NCBI GenBank assembly: GCA_029255685.2
Contig: CM055313.2
Coordinates: 22,731,079 to 22,795,078, forward strand
Length of the DNA stretch: 64,000 nt
Source: Silene conica
Taxonomy: Eukaryota > Streptophyta > Magnoliopsida > Caryophyllales > Caryophyllaceae
Direction: 5' to 3'
The position numbers and the translations under genes were made by a program. The notes beneath the pieces were generated by a model, which did not search any database, was not told where the DNA came from, and was given only the letters and a program-made list of their open reading frames with translations. Numbering within the stretch: position 1 is the stretch's first letter; every line of letters begins with the position of its first letter. Of the stretch, positions 12,301 through 28,111 are shown piece after piece.

Positions 12301-14278
12301 CACCAACACAGTTATTCCGCTTGACTCACGTACGTCGTTGTATTCTTTGTTATTTATATTTATAGTTATATATTTATGCTCATTAAATCGAAACTTCACA
12401 ATCCAACTAACCAAGTTGTTCATCAAAATCATCAACTGTATCCCTGAATTACCCCAGCCTATCGAGATTATGTTGTACTACTCAAATTACACTATTAAAC
12501 GTTGGAGCCTAACCCTACCCCTTAAGACACTTACCTCCTCCCTCAAAAGCTATCTACCCCCCACCCTCGTAAAAAATACGTCACTATATAAAACAATGTC
12601 TTATCAATAAAGAATAAAGTGAAAATATGTATGAAAAAACATTTTGTTGTTTATAAAATACCTTTCAATTCTCATTTAAAATAAATGTCATCCACACAAT
12701 TATTCCAGTTGATATATCTAAATCATCATTGTGGTCTTTAATATTTATATTTATACTCCTAAAGTATAGTATATTTGACATTTGTCTTATTTTGTTGTTA
12801 CTTAATTAAAAAATTATCTCATTTCTTTTGCATTCTTAAATACGAAAGTGTATAATGTGAAATACTTAATTAAGTACTTACATTTATTAGTTCCACAAAT
12901 CTTTAATTAAGACGGGTATTCATTTTAAATTTAAGAAGAGTCAAGTAATATGAAAAAGATAAAAATATAATTAATATCTCCAAATGGAATTATTTTTTAC
13001 CCATTTACATTTTAAAAACATATGTCAATATAAAAACATTTTAAATATAAGAAATAGAAGACGAAGACAAACCGAGTTAAAGGTTGAATAAAGTTAATAA
13101 CCTTAAATAGTAAGTATGTAAATATTAAAAAATAATGTTCGTAGTCTAATAGCAAATTTGTAAATAAGCAATTATGTTCTAACTCATTTCCCATTTTCAT
13201 ATTGAATTTAAAATATTGAATAAAGTTAATAATCATATATAATAAGCATACAAATCTTAAATAATAATATTATTCTAAATCTAATAGGAAATTTATAAAT
13301 AATCAACCATTTTATAATTCTAATAGAAAAATTCTAATTAATTAATTATTTTCTTATTTTCTAATTCTAATAGGAAAATTATAAATAAATTATTGTTTAA
13401 TCAACTATTTTCTAATTTTCTAATTTTAATAGAATAATTGTAATTAATTTATTATTTTTTTATTTTCTAATTCAAATAGAAAAATTATAAATAAATTGTA
13501 ATTAATTTATTATTTTCATATTTTCTAATTCTAATATAGTATTGTTAACGTTTAACTTGGTTACTTTTTTGTCTTGATGATTTAAAAAAACATCGTGGTT
13601 TGAATTTTACACCCAATTTCAATGTAACTTCTCGAGTGTTGCATCCACCGTTCATTTCTTAGTACTTCTCTCATACCTCTTTTGTGAACCAAACAAAAAC
13701 ATTACATGTTTTTGTTTTCTCTATCAAGGATTTCTCATTCAAACAAGATCGATTTTGAAAGCAGAAGTTAGCTAGGTTTCTGAAAGATGGATGAACTTTT
13801 CAAAGGGAGAGCTAACATGCATTGAGGGATAAGTCCGGGTGTTTCATGAAGGAGGGGTGACTTGAATATTTTAGGTGTGTGTGGAAAGCTAAAAAAGAGT
13901 CCCGATGATAAATTAGATGGTTGTTTGAGGTAGCAATAAAGACGACTAAATCGCATTAGATGATTAATTTCATGATAGGTTAGTAAGTGTGACTTTGGAT
14001 TGTGGACCGTTTCATGTGTTGTTTGAAGACTAAGAGTAGCGGTTTGAAGGGTTCTTTCGTGTGGTATCGTAGATGATTGTGGCGAGTTGGTGGTAACATT
14101 AATTACAGAAATGAACATAAATGAGGTAATTTTGTTAACAGAATAACACATGTATAGAACGAACTAATACTATTTTTATATAAAAAAAGTTTTATGATTT
14201 ACTTTTGATTTACATGGTGAAAATTTTATGAATACCACAAATTAATTTAGTATCCGTGCATCGCACGGGCAAAAATAC
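9332..14278 (-). mobile_element. Helitron-like copy C fused to an inverted 3' arm
   Basis: The left side has the family's 3' end on the minus strand: CTAG at 9332-9335 and hairpin CCGTGCATCGCACGGGC (9344-9360 complement). Its body from about 10109 onward matches copies A and B (start CCTAGTTAAA), at lower identity. The right part does not reach the family's 5' terminus. At about 13533 it changes into an inverted copy of the element's own 3' end, which runs to 14278. The whole therefore carries the same hairpin-bearing end at both sides, facing outwards, like an element with long terminal inverted repeats. No protein-coding gene is present. Confidence 0.6.
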
Positions 14279-15225
14279 TACTCCCTCCTATTCTATATAT
14301 TCTTCCCCTTTCATTTTTGCCCCAAAAATAAGGGATGTGATTTGGACCACACAAAACACAATGGCCCACCTACCATTGAATTTAAACCACACAAATCCTT
14401 CCAAAAAAGGAAATAGGGAAGAAAACCCGAATAACCGAATAAGGAAATAGGGAAGAATATATGGAATAGGAGGGAGTATATAAAATGTATTTTTGCCTGT
14501 GCAATGCACGGATACTAAATTAATTTGTGGTATTCATAAAATTTTCACCATGTAAATCAAAAGTAAATCATAAGATTTTTTTTATATAAAAATAGTATTA
14601 GTTCGTTCTATACATGTGTTATTTTGTTAAAAAAAATTACCTCATTTATATTTATTTATTTCATTAATGTTACCACCAACTCGCCACAATAATCTACAGT
14701 ATCACACGAAAAAACTCTTCAAACCACTATTCTTACTCTTCAAACAACACATGAATAAACGGTCCACGATCCAAAGCCACACCTACTAACCTATCATGAA
14801 ATTAATCATCAAATGCGATTTAGTCATCTTTATTGCTACCTCAAACAACCATCTAACTTATCATCGACACTATTTCCTACCTTCCAATACACACCTAAAA
14901 TAATGAAGTGACCCCTCCTTCACAAAACACCCGAACTTATCCATCAATGTTAGCTCTCCCTTTGAAAAGTTCATCCATTTATCAGAAACCTATCTAACTT
15001 CTGCTTTCAAAACCAATCTTGTTTGAATGTGAAATCTTTGATTGGGAAACAAAAACATGCAATTTTTTTGTTTGGTTAACAAAAGAGGTATGAGAGAAGT
15101 GTTAAGGAATGAACGGTGGACACTCGAGATGTTACATCGAAATTTGGTGTAAAATTCAAACCACGGTTTTTTTTTAATCACCAAGACAAAAAAGTAACCT
15201 AGTTAAACGTTAACAATACTATATT
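13533..15225. repeat. ~746-bp inverted repeat (palindrome) split by a MITE
   Basis: Arms 13533-14278 and 14479-15225 are inverted copies of each other. The sequence GTTAACGTTTAACTTGG near 13546 is mirrored by the reverse order near 15200. The hairpin GTATCCGTGCATCGCACGGG at 14250-14269 faces its mirror at about 14487-14506. The 200 bp between the arms is exactly a Stowaway MITE with its TA duplication, so the palindrome had almost no spacer before the MITE inserted. Confidence 0.85.
14281..14476. mobile_element. Stowaway-type MITE at the palindrome centre
   Basis: A 196-bp element has termini CTCCCTCCTATTC and GAATAGGAGGGAG, flanked by TA (14279-14280 and 14477-14478). It belongs to the same terminal family as the MITE at 8394-8611. 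It sits precisely at the symmetry centre of the large inverted repeat. Confidence 0.9.
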
Positions 15226-18200
15226 GACATGATATTTATTAACATTTGATTACTTATTTTTGTGCTTCACAAGAAAAAAAACACAAAATTGAGTTTTCAT
15301 ACATGATATTTCAGAGATTTTTAACTTATTTTTATAGCAATCTATGCCTAAGTCATTTACACATAATACAACCTTGAAATAAATTCATCTAATTCATCAG
15401 TTTTCTTGCTACATACCCGCCCTCCCCATTTTCCACACCATTCAGGCATTGTCCGTACCCTTTTCACTCAACTAATCAACTTGACCATCAAAATTAACCG
15501 TATGCGCATCCCTAAACAACCCCATTGTATCTATATTTACTTGTACTTCCAAATCACACTCTTAAATGTCGGAAAATAACTCTATCCTCAAGAGACTTAC
15601 CTCATTTCTCCAGACCTATCTACCTATCTACCGCGATATAATACTGACATGACAAATACTTCCTTAATTCTTATCCAATGTTCCCACATACTATTTTTGT
15701 ACAATTTAATCCTATGTTTTTGTTCCATACTTGATAAAATAATTGACATAAATATCTTCTTCTATTTCTTATATTTACAATGTTATCATTGCAAATTTGC
15801 AACTACAACTCCACATTAGGACATCTTTTATACACACCCCTAAATATTTCCAAGAATATTCCCACAAAAAACACTACGTCATTCCACATTAAAAATTATT
15901 CCCCGGCCCAATGGAACATACAATAAGACTGAAGAGAGTATAACATTTGATTGTTTAGTTTTGTGTCCAACAAATAAACAAAATTGAGTTTATACATGTG
16001 ATATTTTAAATGTTTTTAGCCTATATTTTTATATTTGTCGGTTCTTTCTCATATAATACACATTTTCAAATAAAATTTATTCATTTAACTTCTCCAATCA
16101 ATATCTCACGTTATTCACCTTTTCACAAATTCAACCCTTTCCACCCAACCTACATATGAATATATTTTCCTATCTTCTAAATGACACTCGTAAACGTCAG
16201 GGAGTAATCCTACCCATGGAGTACCCTTCTCACCCACTTAACCAACGTAACCAATAAAATGATTTGTAAAATGTATTCCTGGAAACCTCAACCTACCGAC
16301 ATTTATTTGTACTACTCTCACACTCTTCAACATCGTAGAATAACCCTACCCCCAAGACACTTACCTCCTCTCTCAAAACCTATTTAACCCCATCGCTCGA
16401 AACAATAGATATATCGAATGTAAAGTCAAATCCTGCCCTATAACAATCAAAATTGAGTATGCATACATGTTACTATAGAGATTTTTAAGCTCTTTTCATA
16501 ACATATGTGCCTCTATTACTATCACATAAAATATAATTTTGAAAAAAAATTTATCTACCTATGTACTTGCTCAACTGTTCTAATCATTATGTAGTACATA
16601 CGCAACTTTTTTCGCAACCGTTTAGATATTCGAATACCCTTCTCACATAACTACCCAACTTAACTAACATAATCAATCGTATCCCTGAACAACTCTAACC
16701 TATAGACATTCTCTTGTGCAACTTACATCATACTTTTAAACGTCGAAGAGTAGCTCTATTCCCCAAGATACTTACCTCCTCCCTCGAGATCTATTTATCC
16801 CCATCCCTAAACAAATGGACACATACAATTTAAAATCAACCCCTACCCTATAAAACAATGTCACACTGTAAAGAATAATTTGAAAATATGGAGGAAAAAC
16901 AAAAGAATACGGACTATAATAAACTATAATCTAATACTAATTAAAAAATATTTTTGATCTTTTTACGGCTTATTCTATCCATCTCAGAAACACCATTTAT
17001 TTGTCATTACTTTGTTGTATGAATACCTTCTAATACCCACTTGCATTTCATCTCATCAATACAATTATTCCGCTTAACTCAGATCACCTACAACATTATG
17101 TTCTTTAATATCTATATATTTATATTTATACTCCTTAAATCGTAACTTGACAACCCAACTAACCAACTTGATGATCATCAGAATCATAAACTGTATTCTT
17201 GAACATCTCCGACCAATTTGCTTGTACTACTCAAATAATACTATTAAACGTCGGAGAGTAACTCTACCCCTGAAGACACTTATATCCTCCCTCAAAACCT
17301 ATCTACCTCCGCCCCCGTAAAAAAATGTCATTTCATAACACAAGCAATGTCTCATCGTTAAATAATAAGGTGGAAATATGTAGGAATAAATATTGTTATT
17401 TATGAAATATCTTTCAATATCCATTTAAAACACATGTAATCCACAAAATTATTCGATTTCAGCACCTATCTACGTCATCATTGTGGTTTTTAATATTTAT
17501 ATTTTTACTAATTAAATCAAAATTTGACATTTTTGGGGTTTCTCTGAAGTATATTATATTTGACATTTATCTTATTTTCTTTTTACTTAATTAAAGAAAT
17601 TATCTCATTTCTTTCGCATAATTAAGTACGAATGTGCATAATACTCACTTGAATAGTAGTGCTACTCTTGTACAAAAAAAATAGTAGTGTTGCTCTTAAT
17701 TTGGTCGAATATGATTAATCGTAAATGTTCCTTTTAGGTAGGAATTTGTTTAGACTTAAATATTTAACTAATTACATTTATTAGTTCCACACAATTTTAA
17801 TTAAGATGGAGATATTCATTTTAAGTTTGAATGATTCAGTAATATGGAAAACATAAGAACATAATGTATAAGAAAAAGTAAAGGATTTGTCTTATTACTC
17901 TTATATCCCCGTGAGACTATTTTTTACCCATTTTAATGTTAAGAGAAGACAAACTAAATTAGTTCTTTTTTACGCTTTCCCATTTTCATTTTTAATAGAA
18001 ACGATGAATAATATTAATAACCTTAAATAGTGAGTATATCAATATTAAAATAATAATGTCCTAAGATATGAAACTTGTAAAGAATCAATTATTCTAATTC
18101 ATTTCCGATTTTCATTTTTAATAAAAACGTTGAATAAAGTTAATAAACTTAAATAGTAAGTATATGCATATTAAAGAATAATAATGTGCTAAATCTAATA

Positions 18201-18864
18201 GGAAAATTGTAAATAATCAGCTATTTTTTATTTTTCTAAATCTAATAGAAAAACTGTAAATAATTTATTATTTTCTCATTTTCTAATTCTAATAGGAAAA
18301 TTATAAATAAATTATTATCCAAACAACAATTTACTAATTTTCTAATTCTAATAGAAAAATTGTAAATAATTAATTATCTCCTAATTCTAGTAGAAAAATT
18401 GTAAATAAATCATTATTTATAATTAAGTGTTTTTTTATTTTCTAATTCTAATAGGAAAATTATAAATAAATTATTATCTAAACAACAATTTACTAATTTT
18501 TTAATTCTAATTGAAAAATTGTAAATAATTAATTATCTCCTAATTCTAGTAGAAAAATTGTAAATAAATCGTTATTTATAATTAAGTGTTTTCTTATTTT
18601 TCTAATTCTAATAGGAAAATTATAAATAAATTATTATCTAAACAACAATGTACTATTTTTCTTATTCTAATAAAAAAATTGTAAATAATTAATTATCTCC
18701 TTATTCTAGTAGAAAAATTGTAAATAAAGCATTATTTATAATTAAATGTTTTCTTATTTTCTAATTCTAATAGGAAAATTATAAATATATAATTAAGTGT
18801 TTTGTAAAAGGTGGAGACTACCACGTGCTTAGAAAAAAGCTTCATTTAATTATATATATATTGA
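14479..18864 (-). mobile_element. Helitron-like element, copy B (near complete)
   Basis: This is the most complete copy of the ~4.4-kb repeat. The 3' hairpin region is at about 14487-14506 (slightly degenerate: GCCTGTGCAATGCACGG), the conserved body starts at 15197, and the 5' terminus on the minus strand is TCAATATATATATAATTAAA at 18864. It matches copy A through the same 5' end, but the flanking DNA beyond is different. This supports separate insertion of A and B rather than one large duplication. No coding capacity is visible, so it would need a helper Helitron. Confidence 0.6.
18240..18800. repeat. ~160-bp tandem array inside copy B
   Basis: This is the counterpart of the array at 3640-4335. 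The phrase beginning CTCCTAATTCTAG (CTCCTTATTCTAG in the last unit) recurs at about 18377, 18537 and 18697. Copy B has fewer units than copy A, so the array has changed in length since the copies separated. Confidence 0.8.
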
Positions 18865-19729
18865 TTTGATAGATTTTAGGACCCGGTGTAACGTTGTATG
18901 ATTAGTGTTTGTAGTTTACTAAATCACCTTGTAAAAAATTTAAAACATTTTAGATTTTATCTTTTTCTATATATTATCTTTTACTATATTAATTTTAAAA
19001 CTTATTATTATATTATTCAACCAATCACGTCGCTCGAAAAAAGCTTCCTTTAATAATATAAATAGATATTGATTACTTGTAATTGTTCATGGATATATAT
19101 ATATATATATATGATTAGTTTCAATAATACATGTATGTCATTGTCTTTTTTCTTTAATATAAAGGCCTATAACGATTTACTAAACAAATTAAAACGTGTA
19201 ATGTAGTTTATTTGGATTCATTGTGAGGTTGAGACGGATACTTTCGTCTTAAGTGAATTTGTGGTACTTGATTAATTAAAACGTGTAAAAAATTTTAAAA
19301 CAAGTGTGAGGTTGAAATTATAAGTGAATTGGAGATTGAATCCATTACAAAATCAAACCAAACAAGTATTAAAAGGTACGGGGTTCTAACTCCATTCCAC
19401 CCTGGATTCTCATCACAATCCATTTCATTCCCAAACTTTGAACCAAACGACCCCTAAGTTTGTCCTTCTTTATAACCCATTTGATTTGGTGATTAAAATT
19501 GTAAAAAAAAATGTCAGTTTTCTGAAAAAAAAAATGAAAAACGGTTTTGAAGCGTTCAAACAACGATTCTATAACGCTTTTGAAACATGAATCACAACCC
19601 CGAGATTAGTTTACGATTTAATTTTGATTCGAATTTATTAATTTTAGTTCGTTGTATAGTAGAACGGATAATGATTAACGTTAGATTTCCGAAATCAATT
19701 ACAAATTTCGAAAAAAAATTTGAACTGTG
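18865..19729. other. AT-rich spacer with one more Helitron-like 5' end
   Basis: A second 5'-type terminus on the minus strand (TCAATATCTATTTATATTATTAAAGGAAGC) is seen at 19072, followed inward by the CGAGCGACGTG words typical of this family. A (TA)n run lies at about 19094-19114. The remainder to 19729 shows no gene that I can support. Confidence 0.45.
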
Positions 19730-20165
19730 ACGGAAATAGGCTGGACAAAGAACATTTTTGTTCAATATAGGTGTTGGACAAACTAGCCTGGCTGCAGGAC
19801 AAAGAACTCGTTTGTCCAACACCTCGGTTGGACCCAAAAAAAAATCTCTGCCAAAGGTGCCAGACATAGAACTTTTTTAGGTCTTTGTCCAGCATGGGTG
19901 TGAGACAATTTTTCTTTTTTGGTCCAACACCTGTGCTAGGGGAACAAAGCAAGACAGTTTTTTTTTTTTCTGACCTAGGGGTTGGACGAAAAAAAAATTG
20001 TTCCATATAGGTCTCGGACGAAAAACTTTTTTGTGCATGGTAGGTGTTGGACGATTTTTTTTTTCATCCAACACCTACCATGGACAAAAAAAATTTCATC
20101 CAAGACCCATACGGAACAAATTTATTTCGTCCAGCCCTTAGACCAGACGAATATATTCTTCGTCG
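19730..20165. repeat. Cluster of short inverted motifs GGTGTTGGAC / GTCCAACACC
   Basis: The motif GGTGTTGGAC and its complement GTCCAACACC, with variants such as GGTCTCGGACG, occur again and again at roughly 40-60-bp spacing. They are separated by A or T runs. Both orientations are mixed, giving many possible hairpins. Several overlapping open frames on both strands arise only from this low-complexity pattern and are not called as genes. Origin unknown. Confidence 0.65.
20036..20082. repeat. Near-perfect hairpin
   Basis: CATGGTAGGTGTTGGAC pairs with the complementary ATCCAACACCTACCATG around a T-rich loop. The stem is about 17 bp with one mismatch at its inner end. It is the best formed hairpin in the surrounding inverted-motif cluster. 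Confidence 0.85.
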
Positions 20166-20616
20166 AATATTATTTTTTTAAAACAAAAAACGTAAATCCA
20201 GGCAACAAACACATAGGAAATAACGTTGTTGTTGAAGACGAGTTGTTAAAACGGTTTTTTTAATTTTTTTTTTTAAGATGAACAAGTTATTTTTTTTGTT
20301 TACTTTGAATGTAAAGGAAGAGTAAGAGAGGGGTAGTTTAAGAGGTTCGTTAAAATTTGTCGACGCCAATTAGTAATTTGCCGACGACTAATAGTAGGTT
20401 GGTTGGACAAAGGGTTCTCCAGAAGACACATACAATAGGGCTAGCCGGCTTGGTCACCTCACGTTTCAAAGGGTATAATACGAAAATTTAATGAAAAAAT
20501 GTATGTACAAAAGTAAGATTGTATATGAAAAAGTAATTCCAATCTCATCAACAATAGACAAATACACACAATAAGTCATTTGTATTCGATCTCTCACTTA
20601 AAATGAATAGTGCATG

Positions 20617-21114
20617 TAGTGGTGTTAACGAGCCGAGCCGAGCCCGAGCTAGGTCTTGCTCGGCTTGTGCTCGATTACCAAAACTCGAGCTCGAGCCGAT
20701 CTTACCCGAATTTGAAAAAAATGCGCTCGTTACAAAACTTGCGGGCTTTAACACGAGCTCGAGTCAAACTCGAGCCAAATCGAGCCTATATAAAATTGTT
20801 TATTTTTTTGTTTTTTTTCTTCCGATAATTTCAATAACTATGTAAAAATATTTAGCAAATGAACAAGATATTTGATATATATGATACAAATATATAATAA
20901 TGATAAAATATTTTTATAAAATATGATTAATATCTTAAGTAATCTTAAATGTTCGAGCCGCTCGCGAGCTTTTAGAGTCGAGCCAGCCTTTGCTCGACTT
21001 GACTCGTTAAGCTCTCGAGCCGAGCCCGAGCTCGAATCGAGCTCACACGAGCCGAACTATGATCGAGCTGATCTCGAGTTGCTCGCGAGCTGTCTCGTCT
21101 CATTACATACCCTA
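20617..21114. mobile_element. Old hAT-like MITE rich in GAGCCGAGC motifs
   Basis: A ~498-bp block begins TAGTGGTGTTAACGAGCCGAG and ends CATTACATACCCTA. It is bordered by near-identical 8-bp sequences, AGTGCATG (20609-20616) and AGTACATG (21115-21122), as expected for an old hAT insertion. Both ends are crowded with CGAGCCGAGC/GCTCGGCTCG words while the centre is AT-rich, the same subterminal layout as the element at 161-744. No transposase is seen. A related fragment occurs at 47219-47290. Confidence 0.65.
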
Positions 21115-21339
21115 AGTACATGTTATAAATGAGAATTTGTGTTGAATCAATAACAACAACTAATTATGAACACCAAGTAAGTAAATACCTACCACTAATT
21201 ATGTAGACGAAGATAATCAACTCTCAATCAATCAAGCACAAATATCCAAAGACTATTTGTGTTAGTAGACCATATTTATTGCGTATTGGACTTGAAGGTG
21301 TGAACAAAATGATCGATCAATACACAATTACTATTTTTA

Positions 21340-21478
21340 CTAAAGATGCCACGTAACTGCTTTGAAACCACATCCAGTTCTTCTAAATACACACTGCAAC
21401 CTCCTTCTCTCTCTTCTCAATCTTCACCCCATTTCCTCCTCTCTCAGCCTTCTTCCTTTACTCTCACGACATTTTAAG
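21340..21478 (+). promoter_or_regulatory. Proximal promoter and 5'-UTR exon of the FtsH2-like gene (inferred)
   Basis: A CCACGT G-box-like core lies at about 21348, and a pyrimidine-rich leader (CCTCCTTCTCTCTCTTCTC) begins at about 21399. The leader ends in a good donor site, TTTTAAG|GTATTT, at 21478/21479. A G-box core fits a light-regulated chloroplast gene. The transcription start was not determined. The exon call rests on the donor here and the acceptor just before the start codon. Confidence 0.5.
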
Positions 21479-22149
21479 GTATTTTTTTGATAGTTCCAGC
21501 TAATATTTCATCTGGGTTCTTCTTAATTTTATCTTAGTGTTGTTAAAGTTTGCATCTTTGATTGTTTTCTCAATTACCCACTCGAATATCATGTTATCTC
21601 CACTGATAGTTGTATTCATGTTAGGAAATTATGCTTAGTGAATGTTGAATTTTCTTCTTGGGTCATTCGGAAACATCCTGTTTGTGTCGCTAAATCAAGG
21701 GTAAGGTCGCGTACATCCAATCTCCCTTAACCCGTAATTTGCGGGAGTCATTGAGGCACTTGGTAATTTTGTTGCTGTTGTGTGTTGGGGGTATATGTTG
21801 CTCTATTGCGGTCTGAAATTTGCCTGCTTTTTTTTTTCGTGTTTGCCTTGTACTTTTGCTTGGTTAGTTAACTGGTTTACTTGTAGAGTTTAGAGTTTAG
21901 ATGTAAGAAATAGCTGAGAAATGAATAGAATAAAAGTAAGCTGAAAATTGCAGGATTAGTTTAAGGTAGAAGTGTAGTCAAATTTCAGAAAGGAGTTGCC
22001 AATTAAATACATTCAAAATGCTCAAAATTTCTGGATCAAGATCATGAAAATGGGTTGTCATCATTGAGGTTTGGATTAGTAACTCTTTCGAGTTATTAGC
22101 TATAATCACAAAATTTCTGGATCAAGATCATGAAAATGGTCTGTCTCTC

Positions 22150-22252
22150 TCGATAGCGTTATTGAGAGACCTCTCACATGATGGGGTGGGTGACCATATT
22201 ATGTCTCCCACTAAATTATTGAGAGACGGTCTCTCACGAGACCTACTGTAGC
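22150..22252. mobile_element. MITE-like fragment with GAGAGACGGTCTCTC palindrome
   Basis: The stretch contains ATTGAGAGACC...TTGAGAGACGGTCTCTCACGAGACC, a self-complementary motif repeated within 80 bp. Short elements with this type of palindromic end are frequent in plant introns. I cannot define clear ends or a target duplication. Confidence 0.35.
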
Positions 22253-23177
22253 TATCAGATGACAATCTAAGAAATATCTTGCTTAGCCAAATACTTTTTC
22301 ATATTACCAAATAGTTAAAGGAAAAGCTCAAGCAGGCTTTTGGGTGATGTACCTACAATTGTTGTTTATTATATCATATGACTCGTATCCTTTTGTTTAC
22401 CCGGATTGGAGCGCTTGGATTAACGGGAAACTGTGAATATAACACAATTTGGAGAAAGTGGATGCAGAATAGAGACATAAAAGAAAGTGTATGCTATTCG
22501 ACTGCTAATCTTGTGCATTGTTTACCGTAAATGAAGGCAGATGCAGGTCTAGTGTCGCTCTCTGGAAAATGTTTACATGATAATCACTTTGCTTGACAAA
22601 CTTGTTAACAGTTGCCTAAGAATGCTTGGTTTTCACCGCTGGACCTTTTTCTTTTATGAGCAGGAAACATTAGTTTTAGCTATTTGATTTGCCATGGCGA
22701 TAATGTAGTCTTGTGTCTTTGGTTTGCATTGTTACCGTAGATTCTATTTCATTTTGTAAATATTAGGCAAGTGAGCATGGATCAATATGATAATTGATAG
22801 ATAGAAGATTTATAAGTGCCTGTAATGTAACAATTTGTTGTGAAGAAGAAATTTGGATGGAATGTCTGGATAATTTATTTATTTTATAATAACAATGACA
22901 AAGGTAAATATTAGTCATATCTAAGTAAATAGAATAAGTTGTCTCACCTTATATGTGCAAACAACTTTGATGGTTTTCTAATGCTTTAGTTAGGTTTGTG
23001 ATGTTTATATTCGAGGAAAATATAACATGGATTCAGTGTATACTACACTTGACATGAGGATGTACATCTTAGAACAGGAGCAATCACTGATAACTAGTGA
23101 ATGACCTTTTCATGAAATAAAAAATTACGGCTATAGCTAAAGTAGCCTTTAAAATAATCTGGAAACATCACTGCTGA

Positions 23178-23450
23178 TGATAGATGGACCGTCTCAACCA
23201 AAACCTTAAGGTGATGGTTGAGGCCCAACTATAATTAATATTCCTAATACGCTCCCTCACTCAAATGCCCATTGGGCTTGAAGAGTGGCTAGTTTGCACA
23301 GGCCCCCATACCGTGTGCTGGTTTCCACTTCGTGGTTTTTTTTAGGGGTTTTGAGGTTGCTAGGATTCGATGATACCATGATAGATGAACCGTCTCAACC
23401 AAAACCTTAAGGTGATGGTTGAGGCCCAACTATTATTAATATTCCTAATA
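23178..23450 (-). mobile_element. TRIM (terminal-repeat retrotransposon in miniature), 72-bp LTRs
   Basis: Two 72-bp direct repeats, 23178-23249 and 23379-23450, differ at about two positions. They are flanked by a perfect 5-bp target duplication GCTGA (23173-23177, 23451-23455). On the minus strand the sequence next to the 5' LTR is TGGTATCA, matching the primer site for initiator tRNA-Met used by many LTR elements. A purine-rich GTGAGGGAGCG lies before the 3' LTR. The whole element is only 273 bp and non-coding. It is a fossil of a non-autonomous LTR element within the FtsH2-like leader intron. Confidence 0.85.
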
Positions 23451-23652
23451 GCTGATACAGGTCAGTACTAATTGAGAAAGTCTTGTAGCGGGTGGTTATG
23501 ACCTTTACTAGTGTAAGTGTGCAAGCATTAGAAAGGGTTTATATGTTTTAGTTCTTATGTTGCACTTTTTCTTCTGTAATATTATTAAGCTCTTATATTT
23601 GTTGATCCACAAATATTTTCTGGGCTAACTTCATCTTGTATTTGGCCTATAG

Positions 23653-27513
<3,861 letters not shown>

Positions 27514-28111
27514 GTAGCGCACCATACATGATTTTGCTTTCTTTGTTCTTAATACTGATTTATACCCGCTCCTATTGGAGGAGTACGCGTCTGTATTTAT
27601 ACTGTAATTTCGATTGTGTATAGTTATAATTAATCTGAAACTAGAATGCTAGTAAATCCTGGTTTTCCTTGTAAGTTTTAACATTTCATTTTTATCTGTT
27701 CTATTCCTAAAATCCAGGAATTCATCCATTACTGTCAGTCTTTGGGTAACTTGAACTATTCTTTGACCGTAACTGTGTGGGTGTACACTGTACCCCAGAC
27801 AAGTTCATTAGTAAACATTTGCTTCATACAGTTGGTCTTGCTTCATACGGCCACCGTCTGAAGTTTTAAACAGGCTATATGTTACCATTTTACAGCTAAA
27901 TGTGACTCCTATTGACAAACAAATTATTATAAGCGGTAATATTGATCACACATTGACCATATTATCGTGGTCACATTTGACTGTAAAATAGTTACAAAAT
28001 TTCGTCTTATTATTTCAGACCAAAAGTGACGATCTGAAACAAGAATTTGTGAACCCTAAACTTCAGATCAAAAGTGGCCGTCTGAAACAAGAATTTGTCA
28101 ACTGTAAAATA
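27514..28111. other. 3' flank of the FtsH2-like gene with short direct repeat
   Basis: This is the presumed 3'-UTR and intergenic DNA. A ~40-bp sequence (TTCAGACCAAAAGTGACG...) is repeated 51 bp downstream (28015 and 28066). No further open frame is supported. I did not find a decisive polyadenylation signal. Confidence 0.5.

Larger units (their letters stand above)
21479..23652 (+). other. Leader (5'-UTR) intron of the FtsH2-like gene (inferred)
   Basis: The proposed intron runs from GTATTT at 21479 to CCTATAG ending at 23652, 18 bases before the ATG. It holds a 30-bp direct repeat (TTTCTGGATCAAGATCATGA at about 22030 and 22110), a MITE-like fragment at 22150-22250 and a TRIM at 23178-23450. 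Long leader introns are common in plant housekeeping genes. I see no other gene in this stretch. Confidence 0.5.

Noticed and set aside
13768-14151. 127-codon open frame on the minus strand
   Set aside because: It falls within one arm of the inverted repeat; the matching arm and copy C do not keep it open, so no coding constraint is evident.
19592-20263. Several overlapping open frames on both strands
   Set aside because: They are translations of the GTTGGAC repeat cluster and A/T runs in all frames.
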